Assembly (NCBI GenBank): GCA_025456015.1
Contig: JALOLK010000035.1
Span: 1-39,909 of the forward strand
Source: Candidatus Nanopelagicales bacterium
GTDB lineage: Bacteria > Actinomycetota > Actinomycetes > S36-B12 > CAIYMF01
Length of the DNA: 39,909 bases
Direction of reading: 5' to 3'
The stretch's first letter is position 1, and each line of letters starts with the position of its first letter. Below are positions 30,677 to 39,087 of the stretch, in pieces. The notes beneath the pieces are model-generated. The model was not told the origin of the DNA. It searched no databases and saw only the letters and a program-made list of their open reading frames with translations. The translations under genes and the position numbers were made by a program.

Positions 30677-31697
30677 GCCGACCGACGGCGTCCTCGCCAC
30701 CTGGGCCCGGGAGGCGACGCCCGCGGCGCGGCCCGCGGGGGAGCGGCCGACCAGCGACGCCGGGCCCTGGCCCCGGGTCGTCGCGATCGTCGGGCCCACG
30801 GCGGCGGGCAAGTCCGCCCTCGCCCTGGCCGTCGCGCGGCTGGCGGGCGCCGAGGTCGTGAACGCGGACGCCTTCCAGGTCTACCGGGGCATGGACATCG
30901 GCACGGCCAAGCCGACGCGCGAGCAGCGGGCGGCGGTGCCCCACCACCTGCTCGACCTGCTCGACGTGACCGAGGAGCTCACCGTCGCTGAGTACCAGCG
31001 GCGCGGCCGGGCCGTGCTGCACGACCTGGCCGACCGAGGGGTGCCGGCCGTGGTCGTGGGCGGCTCGGGGCTGTACCTCCGGGGCCTCCTCGACGACCTG
31101 CGCTTCCCCGGCAGCGACCCGGCCGTGCGGGCCCGCTGGCAGCAGCGCCTCGACGAGGTCGGCCCCGCCGCCCTGCACGCCGAGCTCGCCCGTCGCGACC
31201 CGCAGGCTGCTGAGCACATCCTCGCCAGCAACGGCCGGCGGATCGTGCGGGCCCTGGAGGTCATCGAGCTGACCGGCGGGCCGTTCGTCGCCCGGCTGCC
31301 GGTCGACGGCCCCCCGCTGGTGCCGCACCTGTCGGTCGGGTGCGCCGTCGACCGTACGACCCTCGACGAGCGGATCACGGCCCGGGTGGACGCCATGTTC
31401 GCCGCCGGCCTGGTGGCCGAGGTCCGCCACCTGCTGACCCTCGGCCTGCGCGAGGGGCGCACGGCCAGTCGGGCGCTGGGCTACCCGCAGGTGATCGCCC
31501 TGCTCGACGGCACGCTCGAGGAGCCGGCAGCCCGGCAGGCGGTCATCGATGCCACCCGCGCCTACGCCCGCCGCCAGCAGCGCTGGTTCCGCCGCGATCC
31601 CCGGACGGCCTGGGTGCCGATGCCGAGCGCCGGGTCATCCACAGCCGAGACGATCGCGGCTGCCCTGTCGGCCGGCGCCACTACCCTTGGCGCATGA
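30669..31697 (+). CDS. miaA: tRNA dimethylallyltransferase
   Basis: MiaA transfers a dimethylallyl group to A37 of tRNAs reading U-starting codons, making the substrate of MiaB. The 342-residue product has P-loop GPTAAGKS (42-49), [32 protein letters not shown] and the C-terminal [12 protein letters not shown]. In most family members the first of these reads NADSMQVY; here Ala-Phe replaces Ser-Met. An N-terminal extension of about 35 residues is Ala/Pro-rich. GTG 30669 overlaps miaB by 8 bases; dapF overlaps its end by 4. Confidence 0.94.
   Translation: MPEPTDGVLATWAREATPAARPAGERPTSDAGPWPRVVAIVGPTAAGKSALALAVARLAGAEVVNADAFQVYRGMDIGTAKPTREQRAAVPHHLLDLLDVTEELTVAEYQRRGRAVLHDLADRGVPAVVVGGSGLYLRGLLDDLRFPGSDPAVRARWQQRLDEVGPAALHAELARRDPQAAEHILASNGRRIVRALEVIELTGGPFVARLPVDGPPLVPHLSVGCAVDRTTLDERITARVDAMFAAGLVAEVRHLLTLGLREGRTASRALGYPQVIALLDGTLEEPAARQAVIDATRAYARRQQRWFRRDPRTAWVPMPSAGSSTAETIAAALSAGATTLGA
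31682..31687 (+). promoter_or_regulatory. Possible internal leaderless-type -10 (TACCCT) of dapF
   Basis: TACCCT lies in the last codons of miaA, 6 bases before the dapF ATG, so dapF could also be transcribed on its own. Confidence 0.35.
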
Positions 31698-32569
31698 CCC
31701 GGTCCGCCATCCCGTTCCGCAAGGGGCATGGCACGGGCAACGACTTCGTGCTCCTGCCCGACCCGGACGGCCGGCTGTCCGTGACGCCCGCAGCGGTCGC
31801 AGCCCTGTGCGACAGGCGCCGCGGCCTGGGCGCTGACGGGGTGCTCGTGGTCACGCCCACGGCAGCCCATCCCGAGGTCGCCGAGCAGGCCCAGCGGGCC
31901 GCCTGGTTCATGGACTACCGGAATGCGGACGGCTCGGTCGCCGAGATGTGCGGCAACGGGGCGCGGGTGTTCGTCGCCCACCTGCTCGATGAGGGCCTGG
32001 TCGAGCCGGGCTCGTTCCACATCGGCACGCGGGGCGGGGCCCGGGCGGTGCACGTCGAGCGGCGCGGGGGCAGCGTGCAGGTCGACATGGGCCCGGCGGC
32101 CCTGCTCGCCGATCCGGTCACGGTGCACCCCGCTGACGGTCCCGCTGCCGGCGTCGCCCGCGATGCCCTCGGCGTGCTCATGCCCAACCCGCATGCCGTC
32201 ACCTGGGTCGCCGACCTGACCGAGGCCGGCCACCTGCTCGAGTCCCCGGCGGTCGCCCCGGCCCACGCCTACCCGAACGGCGCGAACGTGGAGTTCGTCG
32301 AGGTCCTCGGCCCGGACCACCTGCGCATGCGCGTGTTCGAGCGGGGCGTCGGGGAGACGCTCAGCTGCGGCACGGGCGCCTGCGCGGCCGCCGTGGCCAC
32401 GATCCGGCGCTCCGGGGGCGGTCCGGACGGCCAGCGGATGCGCGTGGACGTGCCGGGGGGCACCGTGGAGGTCACCTGGCGAGCCGACGGCCACGTCGAG
32501 CTGTCCGGCCCCGCGGTGCTCGTCGCCCGCGGCACGATCGATCCTGACTGGTGGGAGCTGCATGCCTGA
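31694..32569 (+). CDS. dapF: Diaminopimelate epimerase
   Basis: DapF converts LL- to meso-diaminopimelate for lysine and peptidoglycan. The 291-residue protein shows both catalytic cysteines: MCGNGARVF (Cys86) and LSCGTGACAA (Cys225). KGHGTGNDFV opens the substrate pocket. Length is normal. It overlaps miaA by 4 and hflX by 8 bases. With dapA at 13603 it is one of two lysine/DAP genes in the window. Confidence 0.96.
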   Translation: MTRSAIPFRKGHGTGNDFVLLPDPDGRLSVTPAAVAALCDRRRGLGADGVLVVTPTAAHPEVAEQAQRAAWFMDYRNADGSVAEMCGNGARVFVAHLLDEGLVEPGSFHIGTRGGARAVHVERRGGSVQVDMGPAALLADPVTVHPADGPAAGVARDALGVLMPNPHAVTWVADLTEAGHLLESPAVAPAHAYPNGANVEFVEVLGPDHLRMRVFERGVGETLSCGTGACAAAVATIRRSGGGPDGQRMRVDVPGGTVEVTWRADGHVELSGPAVLVARGTIDPDWWELHA

Positions 32570-34034
32570 GCCGTCCGACATCCTCGAGCACGAGGCCGCC
32601 GACCTGCTGGACCGCCAGGCCCTGCGCCGGGTCCCCGGGCTGGGCACCGAGCTCGAGGACATCACCGAGGTCGAGTACCGCCAGGTGCGCCTCGAGCGCG
32701 TCGTCCTCGTCGGCGTGTGGACCTCCGGCACCCTGCAGGACGCGGAGCGCTCGCTGGCCGAGCTCGCACGGCTGGCCGAGACCGCGGGCTCGGTGATCTG
32801 CGACGGGCTGGTCCAGCGCCGCGACAAGCCCGATCCCGCGACCTACATCGGTGCCGGCAAGGTGCGTGAGCTGCGCGAGGTCGTCGTGGCGGTCGGGGCC
32901 GACACCGTCATCTGCGACGGCGAGCTCGCCCCGGGGCAGCTGCGCCGCCTCGAGGAGCTCGTGAAGGTCAAGGTCGTGGATCGCACCTGGCTGATCCTCG
33001 ACATCTTCGCCCAGCACGCCCGCAGCCGGGAGGGCAAGGCCCAGGTGAGCCTGGCGCAGATGCAGTACCTGCTGCCGAGGCTGCGCGGCTGGGGCGAGTC
33101 GCTGTCCCGGCAGGCCGGTGGCCGGGTCGCCGGCGGCCAGGGCATCGGCTCGCGCGGGCCGGGCGAGACGAAGATCGAGACCGACCGCCGGCGGGTGCGC
33201 GAGTCCATCAGCCGGCTGCGCCGCGAGATCGCGCACATGGCCACCGCCCGCCGCACCATGCGCAGCGCGCGCCGTGGCAGCAGCACCCCCAGCGTCGTGC
33301 TGGCCGGCTACACGAACTCCGGCAAGTCCAGCCTGCTGAACCGGCTCACGGGTGCCGGCGTGCTCGTGGAGGACGCCCTGTTCGCGACGCTGGACCCCAC
33401 CGTCCGCCGGGCGCACAGCCCCTCGGGTCGGGCGTTCACGCTGGCCGACACCGTCGGGTTCGTCCGCCACCTGCCGCACCAGCTCGTCGAGGCCTTCCGG
33501 TCCACGTTGGAGGAGGTGTCCGACGCCGACCTCATCCTGCACGTGGTCGACGGCGCGGACGCCGACCCGGAGGGCCAGATCGGCGCCGTCCGCGAGGTCC
33601 TCGCCGACATCGGTGCCGGCCAGGTCCCCGAGCTGCTCGTCATCAACAAGGCGGATGTGGCCGACCCGCTCGCCGTCGCCCGGCTGCAGGCCCGTGAGCC
33701 CCACTCCGTGGTCGTCTCGGCGGCCACCGGCCAGGGGATCGACGGGCTGCTCGAGGCGATCGAGCGGGACCTGCCCGACCCACCCGAGCCCGTCGACGTG
33801 CTGCTGGCCTTCGACCGGGGGGATCTCGTGGCCCGCGTCCACGAGGAGGGCCGCGACGTCGCGGTCGCCTACACCGAGCACGGGGCGCAGGTCTCCGCGG
33901 TCGTGGGGGCCCAGCTGGCGGCGGAGCTGTCGGCGGCCAGCCTCGACCCCGACGGGCTCGTTGCCGCAGCACCGCCGGAGGGCGCGGCTGCGGCCCCGCC
34001 GGTCCTGGACGGCGCCCGGCCCGGTCCGCCGTGA
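32562..34034 (+). CDS. hflX: Ribosome-splitting GTPase HflX
   Basis: HflX binds and splits stalled or idle ribosomes, especially under stress. The 490-residue product has the HflX N-domain (TYIGAGKVRELRE, IFAQHARSREGKAQVSLAQ), the glycine-rich linker GSRGPGETKIETDRRR, and the GTPase motifs G1 GYTNSGKSS, G3 DTVGF and G4 NKAD. A C-terminal domain and an Ala/Pro-rich tail of about 35 residues follow. The start ATG 32562 overlaps dapF by 8 bases, and the next gene overlaps its stop by 4. Confidence 0.95.
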   Translation: MPEPSDILEHEAADLLDRQALRRVPGLGTELEDITEVEYRQVRLERVVLVGVWTSGTLQDAERSLAELARLAETAGSVICDGLVQRRDKPDPATYIGAGKVRELREVVVAVGADTVICDGELAPGQLRRLEELVKVKVVDRTWLILDIFAQHARSREGKAQVSLAQMQYLLPRLRGWGESLSRQAGGRVAGGQGIGSRGPGETKIETDRRRVRESISRLRREIAHMATARRTMRSARRGSSTPSVVLAGYTNSGKSSLLNRLTGAGVLVEDALFATLDPTVRRAHSPSGRAFTLADTVGFVRHLPHQLVEAFRSTLEEVSDADLILHVVDGADADPEGQIGAVREVLADIGAGQVPELLVINKADVADPLAVARLQAREPHSVVVSAATGQGIDGLLEAIERDLPDPPEPVDVLLAFDRGDLVARVHEEGRDVAVAYTEHGAQVSAVVGAQLAAELSAASLDPDGLVAAAPPEGAAAAPPVLDGARPGPP

Positions 34035-36106
34035 GCCGCGTGGTGCCCCCCGCGCCCGTCGTGGCGCCGGCGCCGCAGGCCCGCCCAGGTGCCGAGCCCG
34101 GCGGCGCCGACCCGGGCACCGGTGCTGCCCAGGACCCCGAGCCGAAGGGTGCGCCGCAGGCCGACCTGCCGCCGGTCGCGGTCCTGCTCGAGCACGCGGT
34201 CGCGGCGATCGGTGGGCAGTCCCGCGAGGGCCAGCTGCGGATGGCCGAGGCGGTGGCCGGCTGCCTGGACGCGCCGGGCGACACCCTGCTCGTGCAGGCT
34301 GGCACGGGCACGGGCAAGTCCCTGGCCTACCTGGTCCCGGCCGCCCGGCGGGCGGTCGTCGACGACGAGCCCGTCGTCATCGCCACCGCCACCCTGGCCC
34401 TGCAGCGCCAGCTGGTCGAGAAGGACCTCCCCGTGGTGGCCGAGGCACTCGCCGAGGACCTCGGGCGTCAGCTGCGCTTCGCGGTGCTCAAGGGCCGCAG
34501 CAACTACATCTGCATGGATCGGCTGCTGCGGGGATCGCCGGATCCCGAGGAGGAGGCGCTGTTCCAGGCCCCGACGACGCGCCTGGGTCGGCAGGCCAAG
34601 CGGCTGCGCGCGTGGGCCCAGACGACGTCGACGGGCGACCGGGACGACCTCGACGAGGCGGTGGACGGGCGGGTGTGGGCGGGGCTGTCGGTCTCCTCGC
34701 GGGAGTGCCCGGGGGCGACCAACTGCCAGTTCGGCGACGAGTGCTTCGCGGAGGCGGCCCGGGCCCGCGCCCGGGATGCCGACCTGGTGGTGACCAACCA
34801 CGCGCTCCTGGCGATCCACGTCGTCGGGGAGGTGCCCGTCCTGCCCGACCACGGTGCCGTGGTGGTGGACGAGGCGCACGAGCTCGTCGATCGGATGACC
34901 AACGCGCTGACGGTGGAGCTCTCCGGGTCCATCGTCGATCGGGCGATCGGCCGGGCGCGCCGGTTCCTGACCCCAGAGGTGCTCGACCCCCTGCGCGACG
35001 CGAGCGGCTACCTCGACGAGGTGCTCGCCGAGCTGGCGGACGGCCGCCTGCGGACGCTGCCCGACGAGCTCGTCGTCGTGCTCACCGCCCTGCGGGACGC
35101 CGGCCACGCCGCCCTGGGCTCGCTGCGGGGCACGAGCGGCGACGCCGCCGAGGCCTCGGCCGACCGGACCACGGCCCGCGCGGCCGTCACCGGGGTGCAC
35201 GAGGTGGCCGCCGCCCTGCTGCAGCTGGGCGACGGGTCGGTGGCGTGGGTCTCGCGCCGGCCGGGCGGACCTGGTGTGCTGCACCTGGCGCCGATCAGCG
35301 TGCACGGCCTGCTCGAGGAGCGCCTGTTCGGTGCCCGCCCGGTGGCGCTGACCAGCGCGACGCTGCAGATCGGTGGCTCCTTCGACGGCCTGGCGGCCAG
35401 CCTCGGATGCCCGCCCGGGTGGGTGGGGCTGGATGTCGGCTCGCCCTTCGACCACGGCCGGCAGGGCGTGCTCTACTGCGCCGCGACGCTGCCCCGCCCC
35501 GGTCGCGACGGGGTCAGCGAGGAGGCCCTCGAGCAGCTCGCGGACCTCATCGACGCGGCCGGGGGTCGCACGCTCGCGCTGTTCTCCTCGTGGCGCTCGG
35601 TGGAACGCGCCGAGGAGGTGCTCGGTCGGCGGTTCGCGGACCGCGCGGATCGGCCGATCATCGTCGCCCGGCGGGGCGACGCGGTCGCCGGCCTGGTGCG
35701 CCAGTTCGCCGACGAGCCGCGCGCCTCGCTGCTGGGCACCCTCTCGTTGTGGCAGGGCGTGGACGTCCCGGGCCCGTCCTGCACCTGCGTGGTCATCGAC
35801 CGCATCCCGTTCCCGCGGCCCGACGACCCCGTGGTCTCGGCCCGCTCCGAGCGCATCGACGCGGCCGGCGGCAGCGGCTTCGCCTCGGTCTCGGTACCCC
35901 GCGCCGCGCTCATGCTGGCCCAGGGCGCGGGCCGGCTCATCCGCTCGCCCGAGGACCGCGGCGTCGTCGCCGTCCTCGACGCGCGGCTGGCGACCACCGG
36001 CTACGGCGCCCAGCTGCGGCGGACGCTGCCGCCGCTGTGGTGGACCACGGACCTCGACACGGTCACCAGCGCCCTGCGCCGGCTGGACGCCACACTGTCC
36101 GACTGA
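34031..36106 (+). CDS. DinG/XPD-type iron-sulfur helicase
   Basis: This is a superfamily 2 helicase of the Rad3/XPD/DinG group, which unwinds forked, R-loop or G-quadruplex-like structures in the 5'-3' direction. The 691-residue protein has Walker A AGTGTGKS (90-97), four cysteines positioned for a 4Fe-4S cluster (Cys161 in SNYIC, then 226, 232 and 238), DEAH at about 280-283, ALTSATLQIGG, LGTLSLWQGVD and the C-terminal QGAGRLIRS. The first 45 residues are Pro/Ala-rich. GTG 34031 overlaps the hflX stop. No LexA box is seen, so damage control, if any, comes through the operon. DinG in the strict sense is not proven. Confidence 0.9.
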   Translation: MSRVVPPAPVVAPAPQARPGAEPGGADPGTGAAQDPEPKGAPQADLPPVAVLLEHAVAAIGGQSREGQLRMAEAVAGCLDAPGDTLLVQAGTGTGKSLAYLVPAARRAVVDDEPVVIATATLALQRQLVEKDLPVVAEALAEDLGRQLRFAVLKGRSNYICMDRLLRGSPDPEEEALFQAPTTRLGRQAKRLRAWAQTTSTGDRDDLDEAVDGRVWAGLSVSSRECPGATNCQFGDECFAEAARARARDADLVVTNHALLAIHVVGEVPVLPDHGAVVVDEAHELVDRMTNALTVELSGSIVDRAIGRARRFLTPEVLDPLRDASGYLDEVLAELADGRLRTLPDELVVVLTALRDAGHAALGSLRGTSGDAAEASADRTTARAAVTGVHEVAAALLQLGDGSVAWVSRRPGGPGVLHLAPISVHGLLEERLFGARPVALTSATLQIGGSFDGLAASLGCPPGWVGLDVGSPFDHGRQGVLYCAATLPRPGRDGVSEEALEQLADLIDAAGGRTLALFSSWRSVERAEEVLGRRFADRADRPIIVARRGDAVAGLVRQFADEPRASLLGTLSLWQGVDVPGPSCTCVVIDRIPFPRPDDPVVSARSERIDAAGGSGFASVSVPRAALMLAQGAGRLIRSPEDRGVVAVLDARLATTGYGAQLRRTLPPLWWTTDLDTVTSALRRLDATLSD

Positions 36107-36157
36107 GCGTGGCCCAGGCCGCCCGCCCCGAGCAGGGGGCCCGGTGGCAGGTCCGCC

Positions 36158-37537
36158 TCAGACGCCCGTGATCGCGGGCACCCGAGCCATCCGGATCGCG
36201 TGCACCAAGCCGGCGTGATCGTCCTCGGACTGGTCGGCGTAGCCCATGGCCCAGGGGGTCACCGCATCCTCGAAGCGCCCGCTGCGGCCCAGGTACGCGG
36301 CGATCGCGATGCGATCCCCCGAGCGGGCGTGCGCCCGCGCCAGCGTCCAGCCCGCGGCCCGCAGCAGCAGGTCGACGCCGTTGAGGCCCAGCGCCGACAG
36401 GTCGGGGGAGAACTTCATGTCGCGCAGCTGGCGCACGTAGGAGTCGTGGACGACGCCGTGGGCGTCGGTTGCCGAGGTCCAGCCGATGAAGATGTCGGTG
36501 GCCGCCTGCAGCAGCCGCTGGCCGGCGACGACCCGTGCGCCGCAGTGGTCCAGCTCGCTGGGCGCGGTGTGCGGCTCGAGGACCGACGCCGTCGCCTCCT
36601 TGAACTGCAGCATGAGCGGGTCGCTGCCGTCGATGCCCTGCAGGAGCAGCACGTAGCAGCGCGTGCCCACGCTGCCGACGCCCACCACCTTCCGCGCGAC
36701 GTCGACGACGTGGAAGCGGTCGAGCAGCGCCGCGCGATCCGACACGAGCGTGCTGCGGTACAGGGCCAGGGCCTCCCCGCCCAGCAGCTCGGCGTGCTCG
36801 GGGCCGGACCGCTCCAGCAGCGGTGGGTCCTCGACGAACCGACGCTCCCCGTCCACGACCTCGGTGAGCTTCTCCATCGCCTGCAGGTTGGTGCGCCGCC
36901 GTGCGCCCGCGATCGACCGCTCGACGCGGGCGAGGACTGCCTCGGGCGGCAGCGTCTGCGCGAAGGTCGCCAGCTCGCTGACGTCGAGGCGGGAGTACCA
37001 GACCTCCAGGGTGGACATGGAGGCGAACGCGCGCATCGCCTCGCGGTAGGCCCGGACGCTGGCACGGGCCATCGCGCGCTGCACCGAGGAGTTCCAGCCG
37101 TTCGACCGCGCGGTCAGCACCGCTGAGGCGGCCAGGCGCTTGACGTCCCACTCGAAGGGCCCCGGATGGGTCTCGTCGAAGTCGTTGAGGTCGAACAGCA
37201 GGGTGCGCTCCGGGGAGGCGAACAGGCCGAAGTTGGCGATGTGCGCATCCCCGCAGAGCTGGACCGTGAGGCCCGTGCTGGGCTGGGAGGCGAGGTCGGC
37301 GGCCATGACGATCGCGGCGCCGCGGTAGAAGGAGAAGGGCGAGACGCTCATCCGGCCGTGCCGGATGGGCACCAGCGTGGGGATGCGGTGCTCGGCCTGC
37401 TCGAGCAGCAGCGTGACCGGGTCGGCGCGGTCGGCCGGGGGATCCCACTGCGCCAGCGACTGACGGGGGACCTGCTTGCGCGCGGCCATCCCCTGGGCGA
37501 CCCGGTCGTCGGGCTCCAGCTTCGGCGGGACGGGCAC
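36158..37537 (-). CDS. DUF2252 protein
   Basis: The 459-residue protein matches the DUF2252 family, which is distantly related to protein-kinase-like or aminoglycoside-phosphotransferase-like folds and has no settled function. Clear landmarks are RIPTLVPIRHGRMSVSPFSF, VQLCGDAHIANFG (a possible catalytic or metal-binding motif), FDLNDFDETHPGPFEWDVKR and the later QFKEATASVLEP. Start GTG 37537 is 6 bases after TAGGCT on this strand, with no Shine-Dalgarno. It lies downstream of lexA on the same strand but with its own apparent promoter, and converges with the helicase gene. Confidence 0.88.
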   Translation of the reverse strand: MPVPPKLEPDDRVAQGMAARKQVPRQSLAQWDPPADRADPVTLLLEQAEHRIPTLVPIRHGRMSVSPFSFYRGAAIVMAADLASQPSTGLTVQLCGDAHIANFGLFASPERTLLFDLNDFDETHPGPFEWDVKRLAASAVLTARSNGWNSSVQRAMARASVRAYREAMRAFASMSTLEVWYSRLDVSELATFAQTLPPEAVLARVERSIAGARRRTNLQAMEKLTEVVDGERRFVEDPPLLERSGPEHAELLGGEALALYRSTLVSDRAALLDRFHVVDVARKVVGVGSVGTRCYVLLLQGIDGSDPLMLQFKEATASVLEPHTAPSELDHCGARVVAGQRLLQAATDIFIGWTSATDAHGVVHDSYVRQLRDMKFSPDLSALGLNGVDLLLRAAGWTLARAHARSGDRIAIAAYLGRSGRFEDAVTPWAMGYADQSEDDHAGLVHAIRMARVPAITGV

Positions 37538-37543
37538 GGGCCC

Positions 37544-37549
37544 AGCCTA
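37544..37549 (-). promoter_or_regulatory. Leaderless-type -10 (TAGGCT) of the DUF2252 gene
   Basis: On the minus strand TAGGCT is followed by 6 bases and the GTG start at 37537. Confidence 0.5.
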
Positions 37550-37587
37550 GGGCGCGCGGTGAGCAGGTGGTGGTCCGACCGATCGGC

Positions 37588-38259
37588 TCAGACGCGGCGC
37601 AGCACCGCCACGACGACGCCCATGATGACGGCGCGGTCGCCGTCGATCGGCTCATAAGCGGGGTTGTGGGGCATGAGCCAGGTGTGCCCGTCCTTGCGGC
37701 GCAGCGTCTTCACCGTGGCCTCGTCCTCGAGCAGCGCCGCGACGATCGCCCCGTTGTCGGCGCTGCGCCCGGCGCGCACGACGACGTAGTCGCCGTCGCA
37801 GATCGCCGCGTCGACCATCGAGTCCCCGCTCACGCGCAGCAGGAACAGGTCGCCGTCGCCGACCAGTTCGCGGGGCAGCGGGAAGACCGCCTCCACCGCC
37901 TGCTCGGCGAGGATGGGGCCACCAGCGGCGATCCGGCCCACCAGGGGGACGTGCACCGCGGCGGGCAGGTGCTCGCCGATGTCGGTCGGGTCCACGTGCG
38001 CGCCGTCCGGGTCGAGGACCTCCATGGCGCGCGGGCGGTTGGGATCACGGCGCAGGTGGCCCTTGGCCTCGAGGACCTTGAGCTGGTGGGCGACGCTGGA
38101 CGGCGAGTTCAGCCCGACCGCCTCGCCGATCTCGCGCACGCTCGGCGGGTAGCCACGGCTCTCCACCGAGGCGCGGATGACCTCGAGCACGCGCCGCTGC
38201 CGTGGGGTCAGGCCGTCGGTGTCCTCAGCGCCGTCGGGCAGCTCGTGGATCGTGGCCAT
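37588..38259 (-). CDS. lexA: SOS repressor LexA
   Basis: LexA represses SOS genes and cleaves itself when bound to RecA filaments. The 223-residue protein has an N-terminal winged helix ([41 protein letters not shown]), the Ala112-Gly113 cleavage site in RIAAGGPI, the Ser147 nucleophile in VSGDSMVD and Lys184 in EATVKTL. All catalytic parts are intact. ATG 38259 has GGAGG about 6 bases upstream, so this start is chosen over longer open frames. It is transcribed away from the LysM gene from a promoter overlapped by a LexA box, so it represses itself. Confidence 0.97.
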   Translation of the reverse strand: MATIHELPDGAEDTDGLTPRQRRVLEVIRASVESRGYPPSVREIGEAVGLNSPSSVAHQLKVLEAKGHLRRDPNRPRAMEVLDPDGAHVDPTDIGEHLPAAVHVPLVGRIAAGGPILAEQAVEAVFPLPRELVGDGDLFLLRVSGDSMVDAAICDGDYVVVRAGRSADNGAIVAALLEDEATVKTLRRKDGHTWLMPHNPAYEPIDGDRAVIMGVVVAVLRRV

Positions 38260-38275
38260 GGCGTCCTCCGTCCGC

Positions 38276-38355
38276 GCGGGCCGTGGCCCGCTGTCGTTGT
38301 CAGACCCCCGGGGGAGTCTGGTCCTGCCGGTGACGGGGTCTGGGATCCCGTCACC
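38276..38355 (-). promoter_or_regulatory. Structured 5' leader of lexA
   Basis: Three inverted repeats occupy the leader: a perfect 9-bp stem (38329-38337 with 38347-38355), a near-perfect palindrome (38301-38320, one mismatch), and a 7-bp stem with a 2-base loop (38276-38282 with 38285-38291), which ends 17 bases before the start codon. The predicted transcript would begin near 38352, within the first stem. Roles could be mRNA stabilisation or translation control. Confidence 0.5.
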
Positions 38356-38358
38356 AGC

Positions 38359-38399
38359 ACGGTAGCCCACCAGGGGTCCCGATTCAAACATCTGTTCGA
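38359..38399 (-). promoter_or_regulatory. lexA promoter with LexA box
   Basis: On the minus strand, TTGAAT (38387-38382), a 17-base spacer and TACCGT (38364-38359) form a good promoter. The box at 38384-38399 (TCAAAC, ATCT, GTTCGA) has one mismatch to the palindrome TCGAAC-N4-GTTCGA and covers the -35. Confidence 0.8.
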
Positions 38400-38407
38400 T
38401 TCGGGTC

Positions 38408-38468
38408 TTGCCCGTGTCGGGTGGACGTGGTACCAATAGCACAGACGTTCGAACGAACACCAGTACGA
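38408..38468 (+). promoter_or_regulatory. Candidate promoter and LexA box of the LysM gene
   Basis: TTGCCC (38408-38413) with a weak TACCAA (38431-38436) 17 bases on could be the -35/-10. A box at 38453-38468 (ACGAAC, ACCA, GTACGA) matches TCGAAC-N4-GTTCGA at 10 of 12 fixed positions and would sit just past the transcription start, a typical repressor position. GAGGAGGT at 38472-38479 is the ribosome site. Confidence 0.6.
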
Positions 38469-38483
38469 AACGAGGAGGTCCCC

Positions 38484-38879
38484 ATGGCAAGTTCAGCGGT
38501 GGTGGCGCTGTGGCGCCCGGTCGTGCAGGTCCCCACGGTCAGCCCGGTGCCCGCAGCAGGCGCCGTGCGGCTCACCCCGCGCGGACGCGCCCTGCTCGCC
38601 GCGCTCGTGGTGGTGCTGCTGCTCGGCCTGGCGGTGCTGGGCCTCGAGCGGTTGACTGCCAGGCCCGCGCTCGCGGGCACCGAGGTCGTCGTCCCTGCCG
38701 CGACCACGTTGACCGTCGTCGTCGAGGAGGGCGACTCGCTGTGGGCGATCGCCGAGCGGGTCATGCCGGCGACCGACCCGCGCGAGGTCGTCGAGGAGAT
38801 GCGCTCCCTGAACGGCATGCGCAGCAACCTGATCCAGCCCGGGCAGGCCCTGCTGGTCCCGGTCCCTGCAGGGGCCTGA
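38484..38879 (+). CDS. LysM-domain membrane protein, probable SOS cell-division inhibitor
   Basis: The 131-residue protein has a short cytosolic part, one membrane helix (about 36-55, [18 protein letters not shown]) and an outside LysM domain (about 75-127: [15 protein letters not shown]...[18 protein letters not shown]), which binds peptidoglycan. Genes of this layout divergent from lexA, such as mycobacterial Rv2719c (ChiZ), act to delay division or trim the wall during DNA damage. This is inferred from position, layout and the LexA box, not from a catalytic motif; no hydrolase domain is visible. A strong Shine-Dalgarno 4-5 bases upstream fixes ATG 38484. Confidence 0.88.
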   Translation: MASSAVVALWRPVVQVPTVSPVPAAGAVRLTPRGRALLAALVVVLLLGLAVLGLERLTARPALAGTEVVVPAATTLTVVVEEGDSLWAIAERVMPATDPREVVEEMRSLNGMRSNLIQPGQALLVPVPAGA

Positions 38880-38911
38880 CGCACGACGTCGGATCATGTC
38901 GCGTCACATGC

Positions 38912-38969
38912 TTGCGTCCAGGTCGCTCACGCGCTACGGTCCCCACATCTAGTAGTTACACCCGTGTAA
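38912..38969 (+). promoter_or_regulatory. nrdR-nrdJ promoter with palindromic operator
   Basis: TTGCGT (38912-38917), a 17-base spacer and TACGGT (38935-38940) form the clearest -35/-10 in the window. A perfect palindrome TTACAC-CC-GTGTAA lies at 38956-38969, about 10 bases past the expected start. The preceding CCACATCTAGTAGTTA (38943-38958) resembles an NrdR box only loosely (half of the consensus positions). A further small inverted repeat (CATGT at 38895-38899, ACATG at 38906-38910) lies just before the -35. Confidence 0.6.
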
Positions 38970-38970
38970 G

Positions 38971-39022
38971 TCATCCACAGATTGTGGTTGATGATCCACA
39001 GGTTCTGGACAGGCGATCCACA
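38971..39022 (+). repeat. Three phased DnaA-box-like repeats in the nrdR leader
   Basis: TCATCCACA (38971-38979), TGATCCACA (38992-39000) and CGATCCACA (39014-39022) all carry NNATCCACAGR and start 21 and 22 bases apart, close to two helical turns. A weaker copy TGATCCCCA starts at 39026. They differ from the DnaA consensus TTATCCACA or TTGTCCACA at one to three bases. The CCACA-GAT-TGTGG dyad at 38975-38987 overlaps the first copy. Confidence 0.5.
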
Positions 39023-39087
39023 GGGTGATCCCCAGGGGAGCCGTCCGGACCGGGCCCAGGCACAGCGCGAGCGAAGGAGGAGCGGGG

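Noticed and set aside
31635-31643. Another DnaA-like box (TCATCCACA)
   Set aside because: It lies inside miaA coding sequence and stands alone.
38971-39035. A replication origin
   Set aside because: Only three to four imperfect DnaA-like boxes, no AT-rich unwinding region and no dnaA, dnaN or parAB genes nearby.
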